Numbered from the stretch's first letter, positions 11,209 through 22,165 are shown. The stretch: 64,000 nucleotides of DNA from Rapana venosa (GCA_028751875.1 CM054138.1:38522479-38586478), one strand, 5' to 3'. Notes: generated by a model from the sequence alone, not told the origin. Made by a program: numbers and translations.

Positions 11209-12260
11209 CTATGTTGCTGTGATTTTGGCTTGTTTTTGCTTTACATAATTTTCTGGTGTTTTATCTTTTAGATAGATCTTAAACATTACACGTTTATTTT
11301 TGACTGCTTCGTCACATGCTGGTGTCCACCATACATTTCCATGATGTTTATTTGATTTATGCCTATTTATTTTAGGGATAGACAAACTAGCAGCTTGAAG
11401 GATGGTTTCAGTAAAAATAGAATAGAAGTGATCTATGTCATTAGTTTCAAAACTCTCAGTATTGCAGGATGCAAGAAAGCTTTTAAATTTTTCCCAATCA
11501 GCTTGTTTATAGTTAAATTTAGGAATTTTGTCTGCAAGGGTGTCACAAATAGCAGTCGTTCTATGAAGAGTTGTAATAACAGGCAGGTGATCGCTACAAG
11601 GTGTCTTTGTGTGTTGTCCATTCACATTCTGGAGCAAGTACAGGAGATATAAATGTTAATCTAAGGATGAAGCTCTATAGATGGCAATATCTGGAATTCT
11701 GGTGACACTGCCATCATTTAATAAACAAAGGCAGGAATCAACAACATTCTCTACAAAACGGTTACTAGATATTTTCTCACACTCTTTATCCCAAAAGGGG
11801 CATGAGCATTAAAGTCACCTGCAATTAGCCATTTTTCATCATCTTTTAAACTGTGTATCCATTCAGTGTTAGAAAATATTAGGCCCCTTGGGCAGATACA
11901 CAGACACAACATTGAGTATTAAATCCTCTGCAAAGTTTAACTCTTTCTGCAACATGAATGTACATCAAGAACTTGGTCAGGCACCGGGAAGAACGAGCAT
12001 TATAATCTATCCCTTCTTGGATGTAAATTGCTGCACTAATTTTGGTCAGCAGCATTAACCGCTGATGTATAGGTGGATAATAGTAACCAGGTAATTTGGA
12101 AGTTTGCTCCTGTTACACTGAGGGATTGCAATACGATAGCCTGATAGCGATTATCAGCAAGATGCTGGACTAAATAGGCAAGTTGGTGAGACTGATCGAG
12201 CATTCCACTGCATGATTTTAAGTGGATGGGTTGTTTTAAAGGCATTATCGTATACAAAAT
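11209..12260 (-). pseudogene. LINE J apurinic-type endonuclease
   Basis: The N-terminal motif IMQWNARSV lies near 12,215, and a QSL-type stretch and IQEGIDYN lie further in. The C-terminal catalytic motif CSDHLPVI is near 11,590, in a 142-residue frame (11,637-11,209) that also includes WWTPACDEAV, the linker towards the RT. The middle part is broken by several frameshifts. The domain nicked target DNA in the parent element. Confidence 0.88.
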
Positions 12261-12360
12261 CTAAGCGACAAAATAAATGGATCAACAGCGAATAACTTAA
12301 AAGAATAACAAGTAAGCAATTCAAAACTATATATAAGAAAAAGAATTTAACCAATCAGAT

Positions 12361-12710
12361 CTAAATTAAGCACTTCTCAATCTTAAAAACAAGTTTCTAA
12401 ACAGATTATAAACACGAAATCAGTCAGGTACTAGAAGCTAATACAGATACCAGGAGGAAAAAAAATCGCAGATCACTACAGATATGTAGCTAATTAGTCA
12501 AACAATATTAAGCAAACTGTTTAAAATTGTAACACACACTTCACAATAGATTAACGTCTTATTCAATGCTGAGCAACTGCTTTAAAGAAAGCAAAAAGTC
12601 ACCAGTGAAAATAAGGCCTGCTCACAGGTGTACACCAGAAATTGTGGCTAGCGCTGTTCCTATACCAGAATTGTCTGGGGTATTTTCTGGGAAAATGAGA
12701 GTGTTGTCTC
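12361..12710. other. No recognisable gene
   Basis: AT-rich sequence with no motif. It could hold the 5' UTR of LINE J. Confidence 0.5.
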
Positions 12711-12961
12711 CTAGTGTGTGTGTGTGTGTGTGTGTATGTGTGTGTGTGAGTAAGTAGGGGTGTGTGATGTGTGTGGTTGCGGGTGTATGGGTGTGCGTGC
12801 GTGCGTGTGTGAGTGAGTAGGGTGTGTGATGTGTGTGTTTGCGGTGTATGTGTATGGGTTGCGTTGCGTGCGTGCGTGTGTGGGGTGTGTGTGTGCGCGC
12901 GGTGTGTGTGTGAGAGAGAGAAAAGAGAGAGTGAAACAGAGAGAGAGAGAGAGAGGGGGGG
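12711..12961. repeat. Compound (GT)n-(GA)n microsatellite
   Basis: Degenerate GT-rich tract with GCGTGC interruptions, ending in GA and a short G run. The long His/Thr/Ser-rich open frames on the minus strand here are products of this repeat. Confidence 0.95.
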
Positions 12962-13224
12962 GATGTCGAAACCAAGTGAACTTTTTGCACGCATATTTGT
13001 GACAGCATACCTGTGACGTAATGCCATGAGCCAGTGGGCTAAAAGGACAGAAAACGCAGTGACTTGAAAACCTTGTCAGGACTTCATCATTTGTGCTGTG
13101 TTGTCAATGGATTGTATGTTTAGTGTATCTCCACTCTCCCCCACCCCCATCCCTTTCCAATGGGCGAAAGCTTTAGCAATCAAATTCTGTGTTGTTGTTG
13201 TTGTTGTTATGCAGGGTACATTGA

Positions 13225-13345
13225 TTGTGTTATTAATTATATGTGTATTTTGTGCCCAGTCCCCACCGGCTGTCCCCTTGTGAATGGGCATATTTGCCTA
13301 ACACAATAAACCTTTGTCATTGTCATTGTCTCTCTCTCTCTCAAC
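13225..13345 (+). mobile_element. LINE 3' end fragment, caataaacctttgtcattg terminus
   Basis: The words tttgtgcccag, ctgtcccctt, tgaatgggca and the terminus caataaacctttgtcattg match the minus-strand fragment at 7,121-7,215 in the same order. It ends in a short (CATTGT)n then (CT)n tail. Confidence 0.7.
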
Positions 13346-13559
13346 AACGTGGCTGGACAAGAACTGAAGGGGCCTGCTGTTAGTAAGCTGCAACAAATTT
13401 TTGCATTTAAGCTTCAAAATGTCAGTTACTGGCCTTCCAGCAACTGTGATAACAACCTTAAATGCCCTGCTTATTGACAACATGGTATCGAATTGGAAAG
13501 TCTTGAGGGAGAGCGGCAGTGTTGTGTTTGTGTTGTGACTGAAGCCAGCTGACAAGTCA

Positions 13560-14245
13560 GTGTCAACAGAAATGGTGGACCCCTTGCTGAACTGTAACTC
13601 CCGAGTTCAGTATTTTCGCAAAAAGCCGCCTTGCCAAATCCGTCGCGACCTCCAAAGAACCAGACAACACCAAGAAAGACAGGCAAGTTGTCAGTGTGAC
13701 AAGGAGTGTGTCTGGGAAGCACCAGTCTTGCCTGACAGTGACTCCCTGCATCGAGACAGAGTGGATGCAGAAGAAAAACAATCCAGTATATACACAGAGC
13801 TGTGTGTCAACAGTGCAGTAAATGTCTCAGCCACACCAGATTCACTTGATCTACTGTACGATCCAGCAGCAACAGACAGCAAGATGGTGGTCTTTTGAGG
13901 TGTCTGATGTACATGAGGAACAAGCCATTGAAGGCACAGTTGATGGTTTTGATACTGGCATTGTGAAACAGTATGTGTCTACTCTGATAAACAAACATGT
14001 GCAGCGTCGATTAGGGACAGCAAGAGAAACAAACAGTTTCGAAAGGTTGTGGTTCAAGATCCAGGCAATCAAACTATTATTATGTGTGAATCCGATGACA
14101 TCGCCCTGGAGTATTGTTGCAATGGAGATACTAACAAAAAATCTGACTGCATGTTCTGGTATATCAAACAAGAAGACAAAAATATGTTGCCAGAAGAACA
14201 TGTCAGGCTTGCCAGACTTCGTAAAGGGTAACAGCCTCCTAACAC
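13560..14245 (+). pseudogene. Unrecognised domain, copy 2, with upstream open frame
   Basis: A 112-residue ATG frame (13,560-13,898; Cys-containing, acidic, no motif known to me) is followed in another frame by an acidic lead, VKQYVSTLINKHVQRRL, then after a 1-bp shift near 14,011 RDSKRNKQFRKVVV, MCESDDIALEYC, CMFWYIKQ and MLPEEHVRLARLRKG. These align in order with copies 1 and 3. The tail helix seen in the other copies is lost after a stop at about 14,229. A GT/CT/CA microsatellite lies downstream. Former coding is likely; function unknown. Confidence 0.5.
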
Positions 14246-14518
14246 ACAGCACGCAGAGACAGTGGCACATGCTGAACAGGAATGACATCTTCTTCGGGAC
14301 CTGATCTGGTTTTACATGGGCTGACTTGGCTGGCTGCAGAATCGAAAAGAAAAGGCTGTTTTGAAAACTGAGACACCACAATAATGTATCGAATCTTGAT
14401 GTACATACCATTACTGCCATGGTTTTCATGTCACTGTAAGCCCATCGAGATTGTTTGTTACAGCGCACAGCAGCCCTATATGGCTTAATTGCTAAATAGC
14501 AATAAATTGTGTTCAAAT
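14246..14518. other. No recognisable gene
   Basis: Single-copy-looking sequence. One word, tgtatcgaatcttgat at 14,387, recurs at 22,649 without further extension that I can see. Confidence 0.4.
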
Positions 14519-14859
<341 letters not shown>

Positions 14860-14870
14860 ACACACATACT

Positions 14871-15930
14871 TTGATGTTGTTGGCTAGTGTGTCCACATCA
14901 TTGTCGATGGCTGTGAGTGCAGCGAACTTTCCTCCATTGTTGGCTTGGAAGATCTCAACCACAGTTGGGTCTTGGAGTTTTTCCAGATCAAATCTTATAC
15001 ATGGGTTTTTTGGCTGTTGTTTTGCTTTCAGTTTCAGCTTGATGGTGGTAAGAGTACAAGGTCGTGGTCACTGCCAATGTCAGCTCCTGGGAATGTTCTT
15101 GTGTTTGCCTTGTTTATGCTGGATTTGAATCTTTGGGGTGACAGAATGTAGTCAATTTGATTGTGAATCAGACCATTTGGTGAGTGCCAAGTTGATGTTC
15201 TAGATGGCTTGTGAGGATGGAATGTGTTTGCCAGAGTTAGTTTGTACTTCTTTGCGAATTCCATCAGCCGCTGTTCTCTTTCATTTGTTTCTCCTAGTCC
15301 AAACCATCCTGTGGTTCCTGCCCAGGTGTCATAGGTATCAGGTCCCACCTTAGCATTCCAGTGCCTTCCACAATAAGAATGTCTTTTTTGGGCGTTTTGG
15401 AGATGACGTTTTCAAGTTGTTCATAGAATTCTTCTATCTGGTCATCATTGTAGTCGGATGTTGGAGCATACACTTGGATGATAGTGAGATTCTGGGGTTT
15501 TGCAGAAACTCTGATTGAGATGAGTCTGCTGGATACTGGTGTGCAGCTGACGATGCTTGACACAATCTCCTGACAATGAAGCCTACTCCATGTTGATGTA
15601 GATTCTGTTCTCCACTGTACCATATCTTGTGGCCATCTTGTGTGGTTGTTTCTCCAAAGCCAATCCATCTGACTTCCACAAGCCCTAGGATGTCCCATTT
15701 ATATCTTTTTAGTTCATGTGTGAGTTCCTGTACTCTTCCTATTTGGTATAGAGTCCTTACATTCCATGTTCCGATGGTTACTCCTTTATTTGGAAGCTTT
15801 AGAGTTGGTTCTGCTCCAGTAGCGCACTTGTCATTCCCACCCTGGAGGCTTGCAGTGGATAGCGTGGTCGTTGTTGATCCGGGCCTCGACCGATCCGGAA
15901 TGTCTTTCTGTTTTGTTTTTCTCATCATGT
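14871..15930 (-). pseudogene. D1 endonuclease (inverted part)
   Basis: On the minus strand, in two or three frames: GTWNVRTLYQIGRVQELTHE (endonuclease start), DILGLVEVRWIGFGE, LTIIQVYAPTSDYND, ETNEREQRLMEFAKK, HNQIDYILSPQRFKS and DIGSDHDLVLL (C-terminal SDH catalytic motif). This is the apurinic-type endonuclease of RTE elements, a family often misannotated as craniofacial development protein 2. Frameshifts near 15,350 and 15,560 break it. The 5' UTR lies at 15,931-16,174. Confidence 0.92.
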
Positions 15931-16569
15931 CCTTGCAGTGGGCTTGAGGAAGCTTGGTGGCGCCTATCTCCTCTCCAAGACTCCTACTGGTGAGTAAGAA
16001 ATCACCAGCCCCTCACAACGTTTTGCCCACCAGTAGAAGCGGTTACCGGGTGTGGGTGGGTTAAGGACCGGACCCAGAAGTGAGAGTTGAGTGCCAAGGG
16101 AGGACCAGTGCTCCCGAGGGATGCTACTGCCAGGTTTACAAAGGTACCACCTCTCCTTAAGCACACCATACACCCCATCGACAATGATGTGGACACACTA
16201 GCCAACAACATCAAAGAAGTGCTAATGACAGCAGCAGAAGAAACAGTAGGAAGAAGCAGAACAAAGAAACAACCCTGGGTGACAAATGAGGTTCTTGACC
16301 TCTGTGACAAAAGAAGAGAGCTTAAGAAACAAAAGTTCACAAGTCAAGAAGCCAACAACAAATACAGGAATAGCCACAGAGAAGTGAGGAAAAAGATGAG
16401 AGAAGCCAAAGAAGCGTGGATAGAAGAACAATGCCACAGCATCGAAGTTGGAATGGCCAAGGGAAACAGCAAAACAGCTTACGACACTCTGAAGTCACTA
16501 ACTAAAACCACACAGCCTAAAGCCTCTGTTATTGAAGACAAAGAAGGAACTCTTTTAACGGAAAGCAAT

Positions 16570-16847
16570 GCCATCCCTTCTCAACACCATCAGAGAAAGA
16601 CAGCTCAAATTTTTCGGCATAAATCAGGGCGAGGATACAGAAACGTTATGGAGTGGCAAAATTTTGGGGAAAAACAAAGCAGGGGAAAGACAACAACAAA
16701 ATCACAGACAGCTTAAACAAATTTGCAACGAAAAAGAGGGCCCCAACAATGAGCTATGAGAGGGACCGAGAACAGGGAAAAAAGGAGAGCCATGATCGTG
16801 CTGTCGGCAGGCCCAAACCCGGACACTTGAAAAAAAGAAGCCATCCC
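16570..16847 (+). mobile_element. LINE C 3' fragment inserted in D1
   Basis: Flanked by gccatccc (16,570-16,577 and 16,840-16,847), an 8-bp target duplication. The 262-bp insert encodes LLNTIRERQLKFFG and then a basic tail. It matches the last ORF2 residues and 3' UTR of the nearly complete LINE C at 30,137-33,461, including the acacttgaa end. It is a strongly 5'-truncated insertion that postdates D1. Confidence 0.85.
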
Positions 16848-17208
16848 CAACACTGGACGGAAACTGGGGGGATTGTATAACACCCACTACGCCCAGATCC
16901 CAACATAGTTTCTCAAACCCCCTGAACCCCAAAAAAGCCCCACCAATCAAGGGGTGAATAACCAGCTATTAAAAAATAAAGAAGGGAAAGCCCCCTGGAA
17001 TCGATAACACCCACGAACTCATAAAAAGTGGGGGGGAATGAAACAGAAAGGGGCGTTTTACAGAATTTTTGTCAAAAATTCACGACCCCAAAAAAGGGCC
17101 AGAAAAGGACACGTCTCTTGAAAATACCCCTCCCAAAAAAAGGGAAACCCTCAAGCAATGCCAAACTACAGAACCATCAGTTCAAAAGGCCATCCTAAAA
17201 ATCATGCG

Positions 17209-17497
17209 TGGGAGTACTCAGTATTTTTCTTTCGATCCAGAAGGCCCATAGAGGGGAGTTACCCCGGTTTCTTAGCTTTTAAGAAAAATGATGGTTTTTT
17301 TACCACCCCCTGACAGGACCTAGTCTGTCGCCAGATACTTCCCCAGCAGACTGGTACCCCCTTGTACACCGGGGGGAGTGAGGAAAAATAGGGGTAAAGT
17401 GTCTTTCCCCAAGGGCACAACCCGAGCCAGCAGGATCGATCCCGCGACCATCGATCACGAGTCGACCGCCCAAACCACCCACCACGGCCTCCGGTAT
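17209..17497 (-). mobile_element. tRNA-derived SINE inserted in D1
   Basis: On the minus strand the right end carries a tRNA-like head: tggtttgggcggtcgactc followed by gtcgcgggatcgatcc, the B-box region. The body includes gtgcccttggggaaagaca and a cactccccccggtgtacaa stretch, a layout that I recognise from other animal SINEs. It interrupts D1 between the ILKIM-coding sequence (about 17,205) and QAEKLL-like sequence (about 17,510). Exact ends and target duplication could not be fixed. Confidence 0.7.
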
Positions 17498-18782
17498 ACT
17501 AAACAGACGAAAAACCAAGCGGAAAAACTCCTGGCAGAAAAACAAGCCGGTTTTAGACCAAAAACGCAGCACAATGGAACAAATTTTCAATCTGAGAATT
17601 CTGATAGAGAAACATCTCCAACACCAAAAAGACTTGTATCACAATTTCATAGACTTCAAAAAGGCCTTTGTCAGGGTATGGCATGACGGCCTCTGGCAAG
17701 TACTCAGGCACTTCAACATTGACAACTGCCTCATTGAAGTCATCAAGGCATGCAAGAAGCGCAGTTTTCATGAACAATCACATGGGCGAGTTCTTCAAGA
17801 CCACTGTTGGGGTCCGTCAGGGCTTCCTTCTCTCACCTGTACTCTTCAACCTCTTCCTCGAAAACATCATGACAGAGACACTGCAAAACCACCACACTTC
17901 CATCTCCATTGGTGGAAGACCCCTTTGCAACCTCAGATTTGCAGATGACATTGACCTCATGGGCGGCAGCAAACAAGAACTGCAAAACCTCACAGATAGT
18001 CTATCAGATCGAGCGAGCGCATACGGCATGGAGGTCAAGTACAGAGAAATCAAAGATCATGGTCAACAGCACAAGTAATGACAGCACGGAAATAAAGATG
18101 AATGGAGAAATACTGGAAGAGGTGAGCCAATTCAAATACTTAGGCTTAAATACTTAGGCTCCTATCCTAACAAAAGATGGCACATCAAACAATGAAGTGA
18201 AAGCTTGCATTGCAACAGCAACATCTGCTCTAGCCAGACTCGAGAGGATCATCAGTAGCAACAACATCAGCTTCTGCACCAAATATCACCTCTACAAATC
18301 CCTCGTGATATCTATCCTCCTATATGGCTGTGAATCATGGACTCTGTCAGCAGAGCTAGAGAGGAGAATCCAAGCATTCGAGAACAAGTGCCACTGAAGA
18401 CTCCTCAAAATATCATACAAAGAACACAAGACCAACAACTATGTGAAAGAAGAAATCAAAAAGCTGTGGGCCCCCAAGAACCTCTGCTCTCCACCATAAA
18501 GAGGAGAAAACTCATGTGGTTTGGTCACACCACAAGACACAACACCTTAGCAAAAACCATCCTGCAGGGAACAGTTGAAGGCAAGAGAAGAAGAGGCCGC
18601 CAAAAGAAATCATGGGTTGACAACATCAAAGACTGGACCGCCCAACCCCTGCAACACCTTCTACTAGCCACACAGGATCATGAAGCATGGAAAAAGATCT
18701 CTGTTGCATCTTTTCTCATGTCCCCCCTATGTCCTTTGGGACATGGGACTGAGTGAGTGAGTGAGTGAGTGACACACATACT

Positions 18783-18935
18783 CTCATGCACACACACATA
18801 CACACACATACACTCTTACTTACATGCATATACACATATACTCTCATGCACAACACATTATACACACGTGCGCGCGCTCATATATACACATGCACACACA
18901 CACACACACATCATGAAAGCGCACACACACACGCA
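18783..18935. repeat. Imperfect (CA)n repeat
   Basis: Continuation of the 14.5-14.86 kb microsatellite on the far side of D1. It contains cactcttacttacatgcata and a catcatgaaagc block, both also at 6,790-6,890. Confidence 0.9.
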
Positions 18936-19104
18936 AGCAAGAATTGAACTGCCTCCACTATTACATGCATCACATCAAGTCCGGCACCAATATGATCTTT
19001 CAGTTTCTCCCAGTCAGCAAGGGACCTCGGCTTCAGCTTCTGAGAGACAAGGAATTCCTCATGGGTCATCAGCCTGGTGGTTTTCTTCAGGAACCAAAAC
19101 AACT

Positions 19105-19145
<41 letters not shown>

Positions 19146-19410
19146 CAGCAGCAGCAGTCCATTGAAAGCAAAAAACGAGATCATCAGTTTCACAAATCAT
19201 CGTGTCTGGATGGCCCTTACTAGTAAAGAGGCCATGAAAGTCTTGGTTCCTGCGTGTGTCCCTTAGCCTCTTCTGCAAGGTCCTATCATCCAGCTCAGCC
19301 ACATAGTCCTTGATGACATCAGCACTAGTTCCAACTCGGTGAACTGTCGCCAGGGGGTCGTGACAGTCCGAGGTTTCCGTGTAAACACATGGGCAAGGTC
19401 AATGTCACTT
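18936..19410 (-). pseudogene. Unrecognised domain, copy 3
   Basis: Minus strand from about 19,385: an ETSDCHDPL lead, ADVIKDYVAELDDRTLQKRL, RDTRRNQDF, MICETDDLVFCFQWTAAAE, then a 38-base homopolymer, then in the next frame ELFWFLKKTTRLMTHEEF, a DWEKLKDHIGAG segment and VMHVIVEAVQFLL, followed by a GT tract. It is the closest relative of copy 1, with the same order and the same junction to a GT tract. The homopolymer sits in the variable part between WTAAA and FFW/LFW. The only break that I see is the homopolymer, so this may be the least damaged copy. Confidence 0.6.
19106..19143. repeat. 38-base G homopolymer
   Basis: Uninterrupted G run in domain copy 3. Similar C or G runs of 20-45 bases occur at 22,554, 29,246, 33,335 and 42,327. 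Confidence 0.95.
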
Positions 19411-19675
19411 GCTTGTAAGAGGTATGGGCACAAATAAACATGGTGAATGTTCCTCTGGCATCACACTTTCACTTGCCTCCTGTCTCTATCCTTCTTTTGT
19501 CTCTGAAAATCTTATGGGAGGCTTCCTTCGTATCTGTGGGAGATGACAGGGGTGTGCTGTTGCACCATGTTGCTGTTGTTGCTGGCTTTCAGTGGTAACA
19601 CAGGGACAGTACTGTCGCCACTTCCACTTAAATTCCAGGAAGTGAGGTGCTGTTCTTGGAGCAATGCATTCAAAG
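19411..19675. other. No recognisable gene
   Basis: Sequence upstream of domain copy 3. No motif. Confidence 0.45.
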
Positions 19676-19831
19676 TAATAATAATAATAATATTAATAAA
19701 TGGAATTTATATAGTGCTATATCTTGCAGAGACAAATCAAAGGGCTTGCACTCAACTCATTCTTACACAGTCATACAACCAGTAACAATTAATAGTTCTA
19801 ACAAGTCCAAATGTGCACGCACGCATGCACT

Positions 19832-19866
<35 letters not shown>

Positions 19867-21820
19867 GTCACACACCCTGGCAGGTCGATAGAATCTCGGC
19901 TGTTGAAGGCAGGGAAAAGCTATGAGATGAAGCAGGAGAGGAAAATCTTAGGTTTGAAATAATACGTCATGAGACTGGATTTAAAAGTGTCATAAGAAGG
20001 CTTCTGGCAAAGAGAGAGAGGGAGGTCATTTCAGATCGATGGACCAGAAATGAAGAAGGAGCATGGCCGACGGTGGATTGGTTGAATCTAGGTATTCGTA
20101 AGCACAAGGTATCTGCAGCAGAGCGGAGGGAACGAGAAGGAGTGTACAAGTGAAGACATTCACAGAGAAAGGAGGGTGCTGTTTTGTGGAGACATTTGTA
20201 ACAGAGGGTACTGATCTTGCAGTTTACTCTCTGTGGCACAGGCAGCCAGTGGAGAGATCGCAAGAGAGGGGTAATGTGCTCAGATTTTTTTCTTTCTGAG
20301 GACTAGTCGAGCTGCCGAGTTTTGTATATGTTAAAGGGAGTGGATTGATGATGTTGGCAGACCACCCAAAAGAGAATTGCAATAGTCCAGATGTGAAAGA
20401 ATGAGAGACATAACGAGTTTGGATGTTTCATCTGTAGACAGGTACTTTCGAATTGTGAGGGAGAGGAGATGGGCGCTGCCCTCAATATGCTGACCCCTAG
20501 AGAAGTGAGGTCTCTGACGCCTCACTCCCATACGACCTTATAGGTTATGGGACACCTTTACCTTTTTTACCTTACTTTCGAATTGCACTAATACGCCGTA
20601 ATTGATAGTAGCATGACTGGCAGGTCTGGGTGATTAATTTTTGCATAGGGAGTGTGTTGTCAATAATGACCCCTAGATATTTCACAGCAGTGGATAGAGG
20701 GACTAATGCTCTGCCAAACTGTATTGAAGCTGTTGTAATGGAAGAGAGTTTGTGTTTGGTCCCTACAAACATGGTTTCCGTTTTATCTGCAGTTAGCTGT
20801 AGCTTGTTCTGTATTATTCAATTTTGGATATCTTGAAAGCAGTGGACCATATTTGTAAAGAGAGAAGACAGATTTTCAGGTAGTGTCGCTGCTTAGAATC
20901 TGAGAGTCATCTGGAATGATGGCTGATCTGATGACGGTTAATTATAGGTGACAGTGGGACAGTGTAGATGGTGAAAAGAACAGGGCCCACAACAGATCCC
21001 TGTGGAACTCCACATTCCAGTATGGCAGGTACTGACTGAATCTTGTTTACTGCAACTGTCTGGAATCCTCGGTAAGGTATGAACTAAACCAGGTAAGGGC
21101 TGTACCAGTAACACCAAACGTTTTTTGAAGACGGGAGAGAAGAATAGAGTGGTCAATAGTGTCGAAGGCTGCAGATAAGTCGAGTAGAGTGAGAAGGGAA
21201 ATTTTCCCAGAGTCATAAGCGAGTAGAAGTGTGTTTAAGGTGTGGACAAGGGTAGTTTCAGTGATATGGTTGAGGCGATAGGCAGACTGAAACGCAGGAA
21301 GGAGACTGTTAGAGAAAAGGTGGTGGTTGAGTTGTTTTAGAACTACTTTTTTAAGGACTTAAGAGATAAAAGGTAGGTTGGAAACAGATCTATAGTTCTT
21401 CAGAATGTTGGGGTCAAGGTCATGCTTTTTGAGTAGAGGTGTGACTATAGCAGTTTTTAGAGCTGAGGGAACATTTCCAGAAACAAGAGATATGTTTACT
21501 ATTTTCGTGATAGTGGGTAAAGTTGTGGCAGGCCCTGTGCCAAAAGAGAAGCAGGTATGGAGTCAAGATCACATGATTTTATAGTCATTCCTTTCAGAAT
21601 TATCTCGATTTCTTTCTCGCTTGCTGGATGAAAGGAAAGGAGAGGAGTGCCAGAGAATTGGGGATCAGAACTTGCAGGTTGGAAAGGAGTCTGATCCAAA
21701 CTGGATCTTTCACTTTCAACGCTGTTGGCAGGCCGACAACGGTCATGGTGTTGGATGAAAATATATTTTTGGACAAAATAATTCACAGCAAAGTAATCTT
21801 CACCTGCCTTCAAGGAAAAT
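19676..21820 (-). mobile_element. CR1/L2-like LINE, 5'-truncated (A1)
   Basis: The 3' end is the (ATA)n plus tggaatttatatagtgc terminus at 19,676. A CA tract (19,838-19,862) lies in the 3' UTR, as in other family A copies. Coding on the minus strand: LRSLHWLPVPQR-type C-terminus with SRSLRSAADTLCLRIPRFNQ (20,263-19,967), VKYLGVIIDNTL (20,772-20,572), a stretch reading back through RT motifs between 20,900 and 21,400 in broken frames, and the pre-RT segment FHPASEKEIEIILKGMTIKS (21,813-21,499). Multiple frameshifts and a 117-bp insertion make it dead. It stops at a GA tract. Confidence 0.9.
20443..20585 (-). mobile_element. 117-bp SINE-like insertion with 13-bp target duplication
   Basis: The direct repeat tactttcgaattg stands at 20,443-20,455 and 20,573-20,585. 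The uninterrupted relative at about 27,854 has this word once, so 20,456-20,572 is an insertion. On the minus strand it starts with an A-rich aggtaaaaaaggtaaagg and includes a small cccata/tatggg inverted pair. No tRNA head is visible. It could be a truncated SINE (in which case A-rich would be expected at the 3' end) or another short non-autonomous element. Orientation is uncertain. Confidence 0.75.
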
Positions 21821-21825
21821 CACCC

Positions 21826-21847
21826 CGAGAGAAAGCGAGAGAGAGAG

Positions 21848-21899
<52 letters not shown>

Positions 21900-21917
21900 T
21901 GTGTGTGTGTGTGTGTG

Positions 21918-22006
<89 letters not shown>
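21826..22006. repeat. (GA)n microsatellite with (GT)n island
   Basis: About 180 bp of GA with a short GT block at 21,898-21,918. Confidence 0.95.
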
Positions 22007-22007
<1 letters not shown>

Positions 22008-22125
22008 TCGAGGTAGAGGGGAACGTTAATAGATTTGATTAGCGGAATGGCTTAGGGAGGGCCAGGGACAAGCCTGACAGTCTGTGATCAGCATAGTTAG
22101 TAGATGAGGCTTTTTTCTCGCGCGC

Positions 22126-22126
22126 G

Positions 22127-22164
<38 letters not shown>
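22126..22164. repeat. (TG)n microsatellite
   Basis: About 38 bp, preceded by cgcgcgc. Confidence 0.95.

Positions 22165-22165
<1 letters not shown>

Larger units (their letters stand above)
8262..12360 (-). mobile_element. Nearly complete RNase H-type LINE (family J, I/Nimb-like)
   Basis: Reading on the minus strand from 12,360, the order is apurinic-type endonuclease, reverse transcriptase, RNase H, C-terminal zinc knuckle, 3' UTR. That order is typical of I/Nimb/ingi-type non-LTR retrotransposons. The 3' terminus at about 8,262-8,310 has a cgtctaatatcact word shared in diverged form with 23,775-23,830 and 39,078-39,130. It inserted in the GT tract after domain copy 1. Frameshifts and stops in every domain make it inactive. 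No ORF1 is recognisable upstream. The clade name is inferred from domain order only. Confidence 0.9.
16175..18760 (+). pseudogene. D1 linker, reverse transcriptase and C-terminus
   Basis: 16,175-16,560 encodes the basic linker (QPWVTNEVLDLCDKRRELKK and later VIEDKEGTLLTES). After the two insertions the RT resumes: QAGFRPK near 17,545, FIDFKKAFVRVWHDGLW near 17,650, GVRQGFLLSPVLFN near 17,815, LRFADDIDLMGG near 17,935, QFKYLG near 18,130, LLYGCESWTLSAELERRI near 18,320, and a C-terminal RRKLMWFGHTTRH...RRRGRQKKSWVD block up to the stop before the GAGT tail. Frame changes are frequent at about 16,600-17,560 and milder later. Confidence 0.92.
14860..18782 (+). mobile_element. RTE-like LINE with inverted 5' half (D1)
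   Basis: The outer boundaries are an 11-bp direct repeat acacacatact (14,860-14,870 and 18,772-18,782), a plausible target-site duplication although it lies in a CA microsatellite. Left part 14,871 to about 16,174 is the element's 5' UTR and endonuclease in minus orientation. Right part from 16,175 is the linker and reverse transcriptase in plus orientation, ending in a (GAGT)n tail at about 18,750-18,771. The two parts meet at the same element position: 42 bases at 14,869-14,910 are the reverse complement of 16,175-16,216. This is the signature of twin-primed 5' inversion. A LINE C fragment and a SINE sit inside it. Confidence 0.9.

Noticed and set aside
15034..15928. Host gene related to craniofacial development protein 2
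   Set aside because: The similarity is to the RTE endonuclease from which such annotations derive; the reverse transcriptase of the same element lies next to it.
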